This document shows positions 35,005 through 44,379 of a DNA stretch of 64,000 bases, piece after piece. Position numbers and translations under genes: made by a program. The stretch lies in assembly GCF_038246755.1 (NCBI RefSeq), contig NZ_CP134706.1:496001-560000 (forward strand). Direction: 5' to 3'. Position 1 is the stretch's first letter; each line of letters opens with the position of its first letter. Under the pieces are notes generated by a model. The model was not told the DNA's origin and did not search any database. It saw only the letters and a list, made by a program, of their open reading frames with translations. The DNA comes from Micromonospora sp. FIMYZ51 (GTDB lineage Bacteria; Actinomycetota; Actinomycetes; Mycobacteriales; Micromonosporaceae).

Positions 35005-36296
35005 CCGCGACCGACACCTCCCGGCCGCGCGAGCAGCGCCGTTGGGCGATCGACCTGCGTCCGCTGCGGGTGCCGGCGTACCGGCGGCTGTGGGTCGGCA
35101 ACGGCATCGCGATGTTCGGCTTCCAGTTCACGGCCGTCGCCGTGCCGGTGGAGATGTACGCGCTGACCGAGGACTCGCTCTGGGTGGGGCTGCTCGGCGT
35201 CGCCGCCTTCGTACCGCTGCTGATCTTCGGATTGTGGGGCGGCGCGGTGGCCGACGCCGTCGATCGGCGCCGGGTGCTGGTGGGCAGTTCGGTGCTGCTC
35301 TGGGTCTCGTTGGTGGGCCTGCTGGCCCAGTCTGTGCTCGGGGTCGGCAGCCCGGTGCTGCTGCTGGCGCTGGTGGCGTTGAGTTCGGTCTCGTTCGCGA
35401 TCGGCGGCCCGGCCCGGGGCGCGCTCGTCGGCCGGCTGGTGCCCGCCGAGTTGGTGCCCGCCGCCACCACGCTCAACTTCACCACCGCGATGGCCACCGC
35501 GGTCCTCGGCCCGCTGGCTGCCGGCTTGATTCTCGCCGTCTTCGACCTCGGGGTCGCGCTGCCGCTCGCGTACGCCCTGGACGCCACCCTGCTCGTCGCC
35601 CTGGTCTGGGCGGCGTTGCGGCTGCCCGCCATGCCGCCCGAGCCGGACCCGGACGGTACGCCCCGGCAGGCCGGGCTGCGCAGCATCGTCGACGGCGTCC
35701 GTTATCTGGCCGGTGCACCGGTGCTGCTGCTCTCCTTCGCCATCGACCTGATCGCGATGGTGCTCGCCTTTCCCCGGGCGCTCTTCCCCGAGGTGGCGGC
35801 CGAGCGGTTCGGCGGGGGTGCGGCGGTGGGCTGGCTGTACAGCTCGATCGCGATCGGCTCGCTGCTCGCCGGGCTGGTGTCCGGCTGGATCGGCCGGGTC
35901 CGTCGGCAGGGGCTGGTGCTGGTGCTCTCCGTCATCGGGTGGGGGGTCGCGGTGGCGCTGGCCGGGCTGGCCCGGCAACTCTGGCTGGTCGTCGCGTTGC
36001 TGGTGCTGGCCGGGGCGGCCGACCTGGTCAGCTCGGTGGTACGGCAGTCGATGCTGATCGTCTACGCGCCGGACCGGATGCGCGGCCGGCTCCAGGGGAT
36101 CAACACGGTGGTGGTGGCCGGTGGGCCGCGCCTGGGTGACCTGCGGGCCGGCGCGATGGCGACCGGTTTCGGCAGCGGGGTGGCCTGGGTCGGTGGCGGC
36201 CTGGCGGCGGCGGTGCTCGCGGTACTGCTCGCGGTGGCGTTCCCGGTGCTGACGCGGTACCGGACGCCTACCACGTCGAGCGAAGAGCGAGCCTGA
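35001..36296 (+). CDS. MFS transporter
   Basis: A 431-residue carrier with about 11-12 helices. [20 protein letters not shown], a loop 2-3 motif [14 protein letters not shown] and [20 protein letters not shown] are typical of MFS_3 exporters. GTG 35001 overlaps the pdxH stop by 4 bases, so it is translationally coupled to pdxH; a vitamin B6 link is speculative. The C-terminus TSSEERA ends 18 bases before the next gene. Confidence 0.85.
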   Translation: MTATDTSRPREQRRWAIDLRPLRVPAYRRLWVGNGIAMFGFQFTAVAVPVEMYALTEDSLWVGLLGVAAFVPLLIFGLWGGAVADAVDRRRVLVGSSVLLWVSLVGLLAQSVLGVGSPVLLLALVALSSVSFAIGGPARGALVGRLVPAELVPAATTLNFTTAMATAVLGPLAAGLILAVFDLGVALPLAYALDATLLVALVWAALRLPAMPPEPDPDGTPRQAGLRSIVDGVRYLAGAPVLLLSFAIDLIAMVLAFPRALFPEVAAERFGGGAAVGWLYSSIAIGSLLAGLVSGWIGRVRRQGLVLVLSVIGWGVAVALAGLARQLWLVVALLVLAGAADLVSSVVRQSMLIVYAPDRMRGRLQGINTVVVAGGPRLGDLRAGAMATGFGSGVAWVGGGLAAAVLAVLLAVAFPVLTRYRTPTTSSEERA

Positions 36297-36314
36297 CGGC
36301 TAGGGTCTGGCGAC

Positions 36315-37244
36315 ATGGAAACCCCCGAGCCGCGTCCCCTGTCCGGGGCACAGTGGACCATTTCCGCAGCCGGTCACGAGGCGGTAATCGTCGAGGTGGG
36401 CGGTGGGCTGCGCGTCTACCGGCAGGATGGTGTCGAGCACCTCGACGGGTACGCCACCGACGAGATGTGTCCCGGCTCGGCCGGCCAGGTGCTGGCCCCC
36501 TGGCCGAACCGGATCCGCGACGGCGCCTACACCTTCAACGAGCGGTCGCTCCAGCTCAACATCACCGAACCGGAACGGTTCGTGGCCCTGCACGGCCTGG
36601 TGAACTGGGCGTCGTGGCAGCTGATCGAGCAACGGCCGGATGAGGTCACGGTCGGCTACGACCTGTTGCCGCAGCCGGGGTACCCGTGGCCGTTGCGGCT
36701 GCGGACCCGGTGGAGCGTGTCCGCGGACGGGCTGCGGGGCGAGCACGAGGTGACGAACGTCGGCGTCGAGCCGGCACCGTTCGGCTTCTCCGTGCACCCG
36801 TACCTCCAACTGCCCGGGGTGGCGGTGGACGACATTCTGCTGCGGATCCCGGCGCAGACCCGGATGGTGGTGGACAGCCGGCTGCTGCCGGTCGGCGTGA
36901 CCAAGGTCGCCGGCACCGAGTACGACTACACCGACCCTCGCCGCATCGGCGACGCGACGTTGGACCTCGCTTTCGGTGAGGTGATCCGGGACGCCGACGG
37001 CGGGTCGGCGGTGACCCTCACCGACCCGGACGGCAACGGCGGGCTGCGGATCTGGGCCGACGAGCAGTTCGGCTGGTGGCAGGTCTTCACCGGCGACATG
37101 CTCACCGGTGAGCGGTACCGCCGGTCGGTCGCGGTGGAGCCGATGACCTGCCCGCCGGACGCGTTCCGTTCGGGTCGGGACGTGATCGTTCTGGCGCCGG
37201 GGGAAACCTGGCGTGGCGGCTGGGGCATCCGGCCGGAGAACTGA
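36315..37244 (+). CDS. Aldose 1-epimerase family protein
   Basis: A 309-residue beta-sandwich sugar mutarotase of the galactose-mutarotase superfamily. LAPWPNRIRDGAYTFN, the catalytic His regions FVALHGLVNW and FGFSVHPYLQLP, and FTGDMLTGERYRRSVAVEPM with the base Glu are seen. It interconverts sugar anomers; the exact sugar is unknown. It starts 18 bases after the MFS stop, so it may share that transcript. Confidence 0.88.
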   Translation: METPEPRPLSGAQWTISAAGHEAVIVEVGGGLRVYRQDGVEHLDGYATDEMCPGSAGQVLAPWPNRIRDGAYTFNERSLQLNITEPERFVALHGLVNWASWQLIEQRPDEVTVGYDLLPQPGYPWPLRLRTRWSVSADGLRGEHEVTNVGVEPAPFGFSVHPYLQLPGVAVDDILLRIPAQTRMVVDSRLLPVGVTKVAGTEYDYTDPRRIGDATLDLAFGEVIRDADGGSAVTLTDPDGNGGLRIWADEQFGWWQVFTGDMLTGERYRRSVAVEPMTCPPDAFRSGRDVIVLAPGETWRGGWGIRPEN

Positions 37245-37265
37245 GCGGACGCTGAGGAGAGTCGG

Positions 37266-37868
37266 GTGGAGTTCGCGGAGGTCGTACGGCGGCGGCGGAT
37301 GGTGCGCAACTACGACCCGGACCGTCCGGTCCCGCCGGAGGTGGTGCAGCGGGTGCTGGAGCACGCGGTACGGGCCCCGTCGGCCGGGTTCTCCCAGGGC
37401 TGGGGGTTCCTGGTGCTGGAGGAGCAGGCGGACCGGGAGCGCTTCTGGGCGGCCAGCACGCCGGAGGGCGGCGGGATGGAGCGGTGGCTGACCGGGATGC
37501 GCCGGGCCCCGCTGATCGTGGTGCCGCACGCCAACCGCTCGGTCTATCTGGAGCGCTATGCGGAGGCGGACAAGGGCTGGGCGGACCGGTCGACGGAGCG
37601 CTGGCCGGTGCCGTACTGGTACGTGGACACCGGCTTTGCCGCGCTGCTGATGATGCTGACCGCGGTCGACGAGGGGCTCGGTTCGTGCTTCTTCGGCATC
37701 CCGCCGCAGCGGCTGGAGTCCTACCGAGCGGCGTTTGGCGTGCCGGAGGCGTACCACCCGATCGGCGCACTCACGATCGGTTACCGTGCGCCCGACCACC
37801 GGTCACCGTCGTTGCGCCGGGGGCGCCGTCCGGTGGAAGAGGTCGTCCGTCGAGGACGGTGGAGCTGA
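37266..37868 (+). CDS. Nitroreductase family protein (FMN-dependent)
   Basis: A 200-residue protein with the family N-terminus FAEVVRRRRMVRNYDPDRPV (Arg for FMN phosphate), APSAGFSQGWGFLVLE, and YVDTGFAALLMMLTAVDEGL plus GLGSCFFGIPPQRL. Such enzymes reduce nitro groups, quinones or F420/FMN-linked substrates. GTG 37266 follows GAGGAGAG. It is 21 bases after the epimerase gene in the same direction. Confidence 0.87.
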   Translation: MEFAEVVRRRRMVRNYDPDRPVPPEVVQRVLEHAVRAPSAGFSQGWGFLVLEEQADRERFWAASTPEGGGMERWLTGMRRAPLIVVPHANRSVYLERYAEADKGWADRSTERWPVPYWYVDTGFAALLMMLTAVDEGLGSCFFGIPPQRLESYRAAFGVPEAYHPIGALTIGYRAPDHRSPSLRRGRRPVEEVVRRGRWS

Positions 37869-38057
37869 CCCGAACCGGTGGTTTCGTCCCGTTGAGAACC
37901 GGACGACCGGTAGCGAAACTGGCATCAGGGAGCAGAACGAGGGGTGCGGCGTGCGGCTACGCTGGCAAGGTCATCGGTGCTGCGGGTCGCGGCACCGTGC
38001 CGTGACCCGGCCCGGTGTCGCGGCTCGTTTCGGCCAGGGGGAGAGGAGCGTGCCGTC

Positions 38058-38363
38058 GTGATCTTCAGAGCGGTCCGGGACGGGCGTCCTTACCCGGAAC
38101 ACAACCTGACACTCAAGCAGTGGGCGGAGATCCCGCCTCGCCCGCTGCGCCTGGACCAGCTCATCACCACCAAGCGCGAGCTGGCGCTGGACAAGCTTCT
38201 CGCCGAGGACTCCACCTTCTACGGCGACCTCTTCCCGCACGTGGTGCAGTGGAACGGCGGCCTCTACCTGGAGGACGGCCTGCACCGCGCGCTGCGCGCC
38301 GCGCTGCAACAGCGCAACCAGATCCACGCCCGGGTGTTCGTGCTGGCCGGGCCGGTCGAGTGA
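38058..38363 (+). CDS. Conserved actinobacterial protein of about 100 residues
   Basis: A 101-residue soluble protein with the phrases RDGRPYPEHNLTLKQWAEIP, PLRLDQLITTKRELALDKLL, AEDSTFYGDLFPHVVQW and LEDGLHRALRAALQQR. I recall the same pattern widely in Streptomyces and Micromonospora (sometimes named as an antitoxin-like protein), but I cannot give a function. GTG 38058 follows GGAGAGGAG. Its stop overlaps the acyl-CoA dehydrogenase start (GTGA). Confidence 0.78.
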   Translation: MIFRAVRDGRPYPEHNLTLKQWAEIPPRPLRLDQLITTKRELALDKLLAEDSTFYGDLFPHVVQWNGGLYLEDGLHRALRAALQQRNQIHARVFVLAGPVE

Positions 38364-39526
38364 GGTCGAGCCCGGTCGACCTGCTCGACCTGGACTCGGC
38401 GCTGACCGAGGAGGAGCGAGGGATCCGCGCCGTCGTGCGCCGGCTGGTCGACGATCGGGTACGCCCGCACGTCGCCGACTGGTACGAGGCGGGTCAGGTG
38501 CCGGCCCGGGAGTTGGCCCGCGAGTTCGGCCGGCTCGGCCTGCTCGGCATGCACCTGTCCGGGTACGGCTGCGCGGGCTCGACGGCCGTCGCGTACGGGC
38601 TGGCCTGCCTGGAGCTTGAGGCCGGCGATTCCGGCGTCCGGTCCCTGGTCTCGGTGCAGGGTTCGCTGGCCATGTACGCCATCTGGCGCTACGGCAGCGA
38701 GGAGCAGAAGCAGCAGTGGCTGCCGGCGATGGCCACCGGCGAGACGATCGGCTGCTTCGGGCTGACCGAGCCGGACCACGGCTCCGACCCGGCGTCGATG
38801 GCCACCCGGGCCCGCCGCGACGGCGACGACTGGGTGCTCTCCGGCGGCAAGATGTGGATCACCAATGCGCCGATCGCCGACGTGGCGGTGATCTGGGCCC
38901 GCACCGACGAAGGCGTGCGCGGGTTCGTCGTACCGATGGACACCCCGGGGGTGGCGGCCCGCGAGATCGGTCGCAAGATGTCGCTGCGCGCCTCGGTGAC
39001 CGGCGAGATCTCGCTTGACGACGTCCGGCTGCCGGCGGCTGCCCGGCTGCCCGACGCGACCGGGTTGAAGGCGCCGCTGAGCTGCCTGACCGAGGCCCGG
39101 CACGGCATCGTCTGGGGCGCGCTCGGCGCGGCCCGCGACTGCCTGGAGACCACCCTGACGTACGCGACCACCCGCACCCAGTTCGGTCGGCCGCTTGCCG
39201 GGTTCCAGCTGACCCAGGCCAAGCTCGCCGACCTGACCGTCGAGTGGAACAAGGGCTACCTGCTGGCGATGCAGCTCGGCCGGCTGGCCGAGGCCGGGAA
39301 GCTGCGCCCTGAGCAGGTGAGCGTGGGCAAACTCAACAACGTACGCGAGGCGCTGGCGATCGCCCGCCAGTGCCGCACCATTCTCGGCGCCAACGGGGTC
39401 TCCGGCGACTATCCGGTGATGCGGCACGCGAACAACCTGGAGAGCGTGCTGACCTACGAGGGCACCTCGGAGATCCATCAGCTGGTGATCGGGCAGAAGC
39501 TCACCGGCATCTCCGCCTTCACCTGA
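38360..39526 (+). CDS. Acyl-CoA dehydrogenase, glutaryl-CoA dehydrogenase-like
   Basis: A 388-residue FAD acyl-CoA dehydrogenase. CFGLTEPDHGSDPASM and GGKMWITNAPIADV bind FAD and substrate, RTQFGRPLAGFQLTQAKLAD is the C-domain signature, and the catalytic Glu lies in LTYEGTSEIHQLVIGQ. The GYGCAGSTAVAYGLACLELE and DSGVRSLVSVQGSLAMYAI segments group it with glutaryl-CoA dehydrogenases, which use ETF. GTG 38360 is coupled to the preceding small gene. It may work in lysine or aromatic degradation. Confidence 0.9.
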   Translation: MRSSPVDLLDLDSALTEEERGIRAVVRRLVDDRVRPHVADWYEAGQVPARELAREFGRLGLLGMHLSGYGCAGSTAVAYGLACLELEAGDSGVRSLVSVQGSLAMYAIWRYGSEEQKQQWLPAMATGETIGCFGLTEPDHGSDPASMATRARRDGDDWVLSGGKMWITNAPIADVAVIWARTDEGVRGFVVPMDTPGVAAREIGRKMSLRASVTGEISLDDVRLPAAARLPDATGLKAPLSCLTEARHGIVWGALGAARDCLETTLTYATTRTQFGRPLAGFQLTQAKLADLTVEWNKGYLLAMQLGRLAEAGKLRPEQVSVGKLNNVREALAIARQCRTILGANGVSGDYPVMRHANNLESVLTYEGTSEIHQLVIGQKLTGISAFT

Positions 39527-39641
39527 GCCAGTATCGGCTCTGAGCTGCGGAAACTGGCGATCATCCGACTCGGCGAGCGGCTGTCGTACCGGGGGCTTAC
39601 CGTCATCACAGAGAACGCGTCTGACAAGGACGGTGAGGGCG

Positions 39642-40388
39642 ATGGCACGCGACGGCGACATCAACGAGCCCACCAGCGAATACCCCGAGGTTGATCGGCA
39701 GCCGGAGCAGCCGGACCAGCCGGACGGCCCGCCGCCGGCCTCGGGCGGCGGCGCGGTGCGTGCCCTGCTCTGGGTGCTCGGCGCGGCGGCGTTGACGGTG
39801 GTGGTGTTGCTCGGCGTGCAGACCGCCGGGATCCTGCCGGAGTTCCGTAACCCGTTCACCAAGGAACAGACCGACCGCAGCCAGCCCGCGCTGTTGGAGT
39901 CGATGCGGGATCTGAGCCGCTACGTGGCCGCCGAGGGCAACTTCCAGGTGGTGGTCGACCTCCAGAACGACCGGCGTCACGTGCCGGACTGGCTGGTCAA
40001 CCAGCGGACCCTCTTCGTCGGCGCGGGCAGTGTGGAGGCGTACGTCGACTTCGGCACCCTCGCCGAGGGGGCGATCGTGCCGTCGGCCGACGGCAAGTCC
40101 GTCGAGATCAAGCTGCCCGCACCGCAGCTCGCGGAGACCAACCTCGACCTGGAGAAGAGCTACGTCTTCGCGGAGGAGCGCGGCCTGCTCAACCGGGTCG
40201 GCGACCTGATCGGCGGCGACCCGAACCGGCAGCAGCAGGTCTACCGGCTGGCCGAGGACCGGATCACCGCCGCCGCCCGGGAGAGCGGGCTGAGCGCGCG
40301 GGCCGAGGAGAACACCCGCAAGATGCTCGAGGGCCTGCTCGGCTCCCTCGGCTACGAGAAGGTCACCGTCACCTACACCGCCCCCTGA
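39642..40388 (+). CDS. DUF4230 family membrane-anchored protein
   Basis: A 248-residue protein with a Pro-rich cytoplasmic start, one helix (about 40-60, ALLWVLGAAALTVVVLLGVQ) and an extracytoplasmic DUF4230 domain (LLESMRDLSRYVAAEGNFQV, VDFGTLAEGAIV, SVEIKLPAPQLAETNLDLEK). The family has no assigned biochemical function. ATG 39642 is used; GTG 39633 would sit too near the AAGGA site. It converges on the PspC gene with a palindromic repeat between. Confidence 0.83.
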   Translation: MARDGDINEPTSEYPEVDRQPEQPDQPDGPPPASGGGAVRALLWVLGAAALTVVVLLGVQTAGILPEFRNPFTKEQTDRSQPALLESMRDLSRYVAAEGNFQVVVDLQNDRRHVPDWLVNQRTLFVGAGSVEAYVDFGTLAEGAIVPSADGKSVEIKLPAPQLAETNLDLEKSYVFAEERGLLNRVGDLIGGDPNRQQQVYRLAEDRITAAARESGLSARAEENTRKMLEGLLGSLGYEKVTVTYTAP

Positions 40389-40420
40389 CCGCCGCGGCGG
40401 TGCCACCCGCTCGGTTGGCC

Positions 40421-40468
40421 ATGAGGGTTGGCGGCGGAGTTGATCTTCTCGACTGCCGCCAACCTCAT
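40421..40468. repeat. Palindromic repeat, family A copy 2
   Basis: Arms 40421-40435 (ATGAGGGTTGGCGGC) and 40455-40468 (GCCGCCAACCTCAT) pair with one bulged G; the loop is again 19 bases and has the core AGTTGATCTTC found in the copy at 21118-21178. It lies between convergent genes, so it may serve as a two-way terminator. Confidence 0.8.
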
Positions 40469-40484
40469 TGTCGACATGGCCTGC

Positions 40485-40691
40485 TCAGTAGCCGGCGACG
40501 GCGTAGCGATCCTCGTTGGGCATGATGATCCAGAGCGCCAGGTAGATGATCACCTGGGTGCCGGGCAGCAGCAGCGACAGCAGGAACAGCAGCCGGACCA
40601 TCCCGGCCGACATGCCGAATCGCTGGGCCAGGCCGGCGCAGACCCCGGCGAACATGCGCCCCTGCCGGGGCCGGACGAGTTTGCGGCTCAT
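40485..40691 (-). CDS. PspC-domain small membrane protein
   Basis: A 68-residue protein with the PspC domain: KLVRPRQGRMFAGVCAGLAQ, then two hydrophobic segments (MVRLLFLLSLLLPG, VIIYLALWIIMP). PspC-type proteins sense envelope stress or sit in membranes near it. A ribosome-binding site (GAGGGGAAG) precedes the ATG. It is a complete small family member. Confidence 0.88.
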   Translation of the reverse strand: MSRKLVRPRQGRMFAGVCAGLAQRFGMSAGMVRLLFLLSLLLPGTQVIIYLALWIIMPNEDRYAVAGY

Positions 40692-40955
40692 CGTGACACT
40701 TCCCCTCCGCGGCGGTCCGCCGCTTCCACAACCAACGCTAGAACCGGATGGTCGCCCCGCCCTCGGTCCCGAGGAGGAACGCCATTCCCCTGACCCGTAG
40801 GTGCTTACCCGTGCGGCCTGCGCGTGACGCCTGACGCCGGCATCCGGGCGAGCGGGGTGGGCCGGGCCGTCGACGTGATCGAGTGCCCCGCTTTCGGCTC
40901 GCCGGGGCGGTGGGCACTGTTAACCTGTCGTCCGTTGCGCAGGCGGGAGACGGCG

Positions 40956-41783
40956 GTGACCTCTGGCGTGGGGGCGTTGTGGTCGCACCGCAATTCGTTG
41001 CGCATCCTGGTCCGGCGCGATCTCGCGGTGAAGTACCAGCAGTCGGCGCTTGGCTACCTCTGGTCGCTTATCGAGCCGCTGGGCATGGCGGCCATCTACT
41101 GGTTCGTCTTCGGCGTGCTGTACTCCCGCGACACCAACCGCCACCTGGGCGACGCCGCCGGGTCGTACCCGCTCTTTCTGATCACCGGGATCTTCGCCTG
41201 GATGTGGACCAGTTCGGCGCTGAGCGAGGCGACAAACGCGTTGACCGGCCAGTCCCGGCTGATCACCACGATGAACGTGCCCCGGCAGGTGTTCCCGATC
41301 GGCCGGGTCGCCGGTCGCTTCGCCGAGTACGCCGCCGGCCTGCCGATCCTGGCCGCCATCGCGATCTTCTACGTGGCGCACGGTCGGATCGAGTTGGGCT
41401 GGTCGCTGCTGGCCCTGCCGCTCGCGGTGCTGGTGCAGGCCACCCTGCTGATCGGCGTGGCGCTGCTGCTGTCGGCGATCAACGTGCTGATGCGGGACGT
41501 GGAGCGGTTCATGCGGCTGGTGGTCCGGGTGCTCTTCTACGCCACGCCGATCATCTACCCGCTGAGCCTGGTCCGCAGCTCCGGGCTGCCCGGCTGGCTC
41601 AAGCTGGGCTACGAACTCAACCCGCTGGTCGGCATCTTCCAGCTGCATCACGCCGCGTGGTACCCGGATGAGTTTCCCGGTGCCCGGATGCTCGGCAGCA
41701 CCATCGGCATCAGCCTGCTGATGCTGGTCACCGGCTGGTGGGCGTTCCGCCGGCTCGAACCCGCCGTGCTCAAGGAACTGTGA
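40956..41783 (+). CDS. ABC-2 permease for envelope polysaccharide/teichoic-type export
   Basis: A 275-residue permease like TagG/Wzm. An amphipathic N-terminus (HRNSLRILVRRDLAVKYQQS) precedes about six helices, with LGYLWSLIEPLGMAAIYWFV and FYATPIIYPLSLV as typical family segments. GTG 40956 follows GGGAGA. It overlaps the ATPase gene start (TGATG). The four-gene operon it heads encodes polymer export plus synthesis. Confidence 0.87.
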   Translation: MTSGVGALWSHRNSLRILVRRDLAVKYQQSALGYLWSLIEPLGMAAIYWFVFGVLYSRDTNRHLGDAAGSYPLFLITGIFAWMWTSSALSEATNALTGQSRLITTMNVPRQVFPIGRVAGRFAEYAAGLPILAAIAIFYVAHGRIELGWSLLALPLAVLVQATLLIGVALLLSAINVLMRDVERFMRLVVRVLFYATPIIYPLSLVRSSGLPGWLKLGYELNPLVGIFQLHHAAWYPDEFPGARMLGSTIGISLLMLVTGWWAFRRLEPAVLKEL

Positions 41784-42529
41784 TGGCCGACGCGATCATC
41801 GAGGCGGACGGCCTCGGCATCCGGTTCGTGCGCAACCGCCGCCGGCAGCTGCGGCTGCGCGAACTGGTCATCCACCGGGGCCGGCGGGGCAGCTCCGACG
41901 GGCAGTTCTGGCCGCTGCGCGAGGTGAGCTTCTCGATCGCGGCCGGCGAGACGGTCGGGGTGGTCGGCCGCAACGGCACCGGCAAGAGCACGCTGCTGCG
42001 CCTGATCGCCGGGGTGCTGATCCCCGACGAGGGCCGGATCCGGGTGCGTGGTGACGTGGCCCCGTTGCTGGAACTCTCGGCCGGTTTCTCCAGCGATCTG
42101 ACCGGGCGGGAGAATCTGTACCTGGTCGGTGGTCTGCACGGGCTGTCGTCGGCGTACCTTAAGCGACACTTCGACGAGATCGTGTCGTTCGCCGGTGAGC
42201 AGGTCGAGCGGGCCATCGACACCTCGGTACGGCACTACTCGTCGGGCATGAAAGTTCGGCTCGGTTTTGCGATCATCTCCCATCTGCCACACCCGATCCT
42301 GCTGATGGACGAGGTGACGGCGGTTGGGGACGCGGAGTTCCGGGCGAAGTGCTACACGACCATCGACCGTCTGCTCGGGGAGGGGCGCACTCTGGTGCTG
42401 GTCTCACACAACGAAAACGATCTGACCCGGTTCTGTCGTCGAGGGCTCTACCTCGACGCGGGCCGGCTGAGCGTCGACGGCACGATCGCCGAGGCGCTTG
42501 CCGCGTACGACGACGCGGTCACCCCGTGA
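41783..42529 (+). CDS. ABC ATPase for envelope polysaccharide export (TagH/Wzt-like)
   Basis: A 248-residue ATPase with Walker A GRNGTGKST, Q-loop region APLLELSAGFSSDLTGREN (hallmark of TagH/Wzt), signature HYSSGMKVRLGFAI and Walker B ILLMDEVTAVGD. It lacks the C-terminal carbohydrate-binding domain of some Wzt proteins. The start overlaps the permease stop, and the next gene's GTG overlaps its own stop (GTGA). Confidence 0.9.
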   Translation: MADAIIEADGLGIRFVRNRRRQLRLRELVIHRGRRGSSDGQFWPLREVSFSIAAGETVGVVGRNGTGKSTLLRLIAGVLIPDEGRIRVRGDVAPLLELSAGFSSDLTGRENLYLVGGLHGLSSAYLKRHFDEIVSFAGEQVERAIDTSVRHYSSGMKVRLGFAIISHLPHPILLMDEVTAVGDAEFRAKCYTTIDRLLGEGRTLVLVSHNENDLTRFCRRGLYLDAGRLSVDGTIAEALAAYDDAVTP

Positions 42530-44364
42530 CGCTCGCGATCGTGCTCGCCGCCGGTGCGCCGGCCGCGAGCCTACGAACGGGCAGCGGCGAATCGCTCGTC
42601 GACCGGCTGGTCGACCAGTGGCGTCGGGCGGGCGCGGCCGAGGTGCGGGTCGCCGCCGACCCGATCGAGCTGGCCGAGCTGGCCGGTTCGGCCGACGGGC
42701 CGGTGCTGGTCAGCGCCGCCGACCTGGTCGCGCACACCGCCGTACTGCGGCACCTGCTGACCAGCCCGGTCGGCGCGTCCGTGGCGCTGGTGCTCACCGA
42801 CCCGCCGGCCGCCGGCCGCACGGCGGTCCGGGAGGAGCGCGGCCAGGTGGTCGAAGCCGGGCCGGCCGAGCGGCTGACGGGCGGGGCCACCGGCGTTTTC
42901 GGTGGCGCGGTCCGGGTCGGACCCGCCGACCTGCCGGCCCTGGTCGCCGCCGCCCACGCCGTCGCGGCCGGAGAGCTGTCGGCCGGCTCCGGCGGTGCCG
43001 GCGACCTGCCGGTCGGCTCGGGTGTGGACGAGGTCTTCGCCGGGCTCGCCGGGCAGGGGACTCTGGTCGCCGCCCACCGGGTACGCCTGCTGGTCGCGCA
43101 CCGGGTCGACGATGCGCCCGGGCTGGCCGCGGCGGAGACGGCGATCGCCGCCGTCGACGAGGACCGGGCCGAACTGCGGCTCTCGGTGAAGGAGAAGGAC
43201 GACTTCTTCACCACGTACTTCGTCAGCACCTGGTCGCCGTACGTCACCAAGGTCTCGGCCCGGCTCGGGCTGAGCCCGACCGGGGTGACCATGCTGTCGG
43301 TCGGGTTCGCGGTCGCCGCGGCGGCACTCTTCGCCACCGGCGGCCGACCGGCGCTGGTCAGCGGCGCGATCCTGCTCTACCTCGGGTTCGTACTCGACTG
43401 CGTGGACGGCCAGTTGGCCCGCTACACCCGCAACTTCAGCGCCTGGGGCGGCTGGTTGGACACCATGGCCGACCGGGCCAAGGAGTACCTGGTCTACGCC
43501 GGTCTCGGGTGGGGTGCCACGGCGGCCGGGGTCCGGTACGGCTGGGCGCTGGCGATCGCGGCGATCACGTTGCAGACCGTGCGACACATGACCGACGCCT
43601 GGTACGGCGCCCTGCACGACGAGGCGGCCCGGCGGCCGAAGCAGGTCGGCACCGGCGGCGGGGGCATCGGCGACCGGCTGAACGCCGCCTCCACCCGGGT
43701 ACAGGCCGACACCGGCTCGGTGTCGTACTGGCTGAAGCGGACGGTGGTCTTCCCGATCGGGGAACGGTGGGCGCTCATCGCGTTGGCCGTGGCGCTGTTC
43801 GACCAGCGGGTCGCCCTGCTCGCGGTGCTGACCTGGGGAGTGCTGGCGTTCGCGTACACCGGTGCGCTGCGTACGCTGCGGGCCCGCTGGATGCGGGTGT
43901 CGGTGCTGGACACGGTCGACGCGACCCTGCACCGCGACGACGGCCCACTGGCCGCCCGTTTGCCGCTGCGTGCGGGCTCGCTGGACTGGCTGGTGCCGGC
44001 CGCGCTGCGGGCGGTGGAGTATCTCTTCGCCATCGCGGTCGGGGTGATCGGCGGCGCGCCGGCCTGGCTGATCTTCGGGTACCTCTTCGTGCTCACGCTG
44101 CACCACTACGACCTGGTCGCCAGGCTGGAGAAACGGCAGCCCGCTCCGCCGCTGCACGCTGCCACGCTCGGCTGGGAGGTGCGTTCGGCGGTGCTGGCAT
44201 TGGCGGCGATTGCCGGAATTGTGAGTGTTGCTCTGGCTACACTCGGTGCCTATCTCCTGGTGCTCTTCGTGGCGAGCGTCGTGCTGGCCTGGTTCGTCCG
44301 ACCGGCCCGTGTCGTGCGGGTGCCGACCGCGTCCACTCGCACCGGAGACCGCGCGACGGGCTGA
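42526..44364 (+). CDS. Fusion of nucleotidyltransferase-like and CDP-alcohol phosphatidyltransferase domains
   Basis: A 612-residue protein. Residues 1-200 begin TLAIVLAAG like a sugar-nucleotide transferase, although the consensus GxGTR is altered (AAGAPAASLRTGSGE). From about 220 a membrane CDP-alcohol phosphotransferase follows with the motif DCVDGQLARYTRNFSAWGGW then LDTMADR, matching D-G-x2-A-R-x8-G-x3-D-x3-D. The C-terminal 250 residues add helices and linkers. It probably makes a CDP-activated polyol or inositol head group and joins it to a phosphate acceptor, like the fused inositol-phosphate enzymes. It is coupled to the ATPase gene and lies 15 bases from the polymerase gene. Confidence 0.78.
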   Translation: MTLAIVLAAGAPAASLRTGSGESLVDRLVDQWRRAGAAEVRVAADPIELAELAGSADGPVLVSAADLVAHTAVLRHLLTSPVGASVALVLTDPPAAGRTAVREERGQVVEAGPAERLTGGATGVFGGAVRVGPADLPALVAAAHAVAAGELSAGSGGAGDLPVGSGVDEVFAGLAGQGTLVAAHRVRLLVAHRVDDAPGLAAAETAIAAVDEDRAELRLSVKEKDDFFTTYFVSTWSPYVTKVSARLGLSPTGVTMLSVGFAVAAAALFATGGRPALVSGAILLYLGFVLDCVDGQLARYTRNFSAWGGWLDTMADRAKEYLVYAGLGWGATAAGVRYGWALAIAAITLQTVRHMTDAWYGALHDEAARRPKQVGTGGGGIGDRLNAASTRVQADTGSVSYWLKRTVVFPIGERWALIALAVALFDQRVALLAVLTWGVLAFAYTGALRTLRARWMRVSVLDTVDATLHRDDGPLAARLPLRAGSLDWLVPAALRAVEYLFAIAVGVIGGAPAWLIFGYLFVLTLHHYDLVARLEKRQPAPPLHAATLGWEVRSAVLALAAIAGIVSVALATLGAYLLVLFVASVVLAWFVRPARVVRVPTASTRTGDRATG

Positions 44365-44379
44365 CGGGGGGCCGGGACC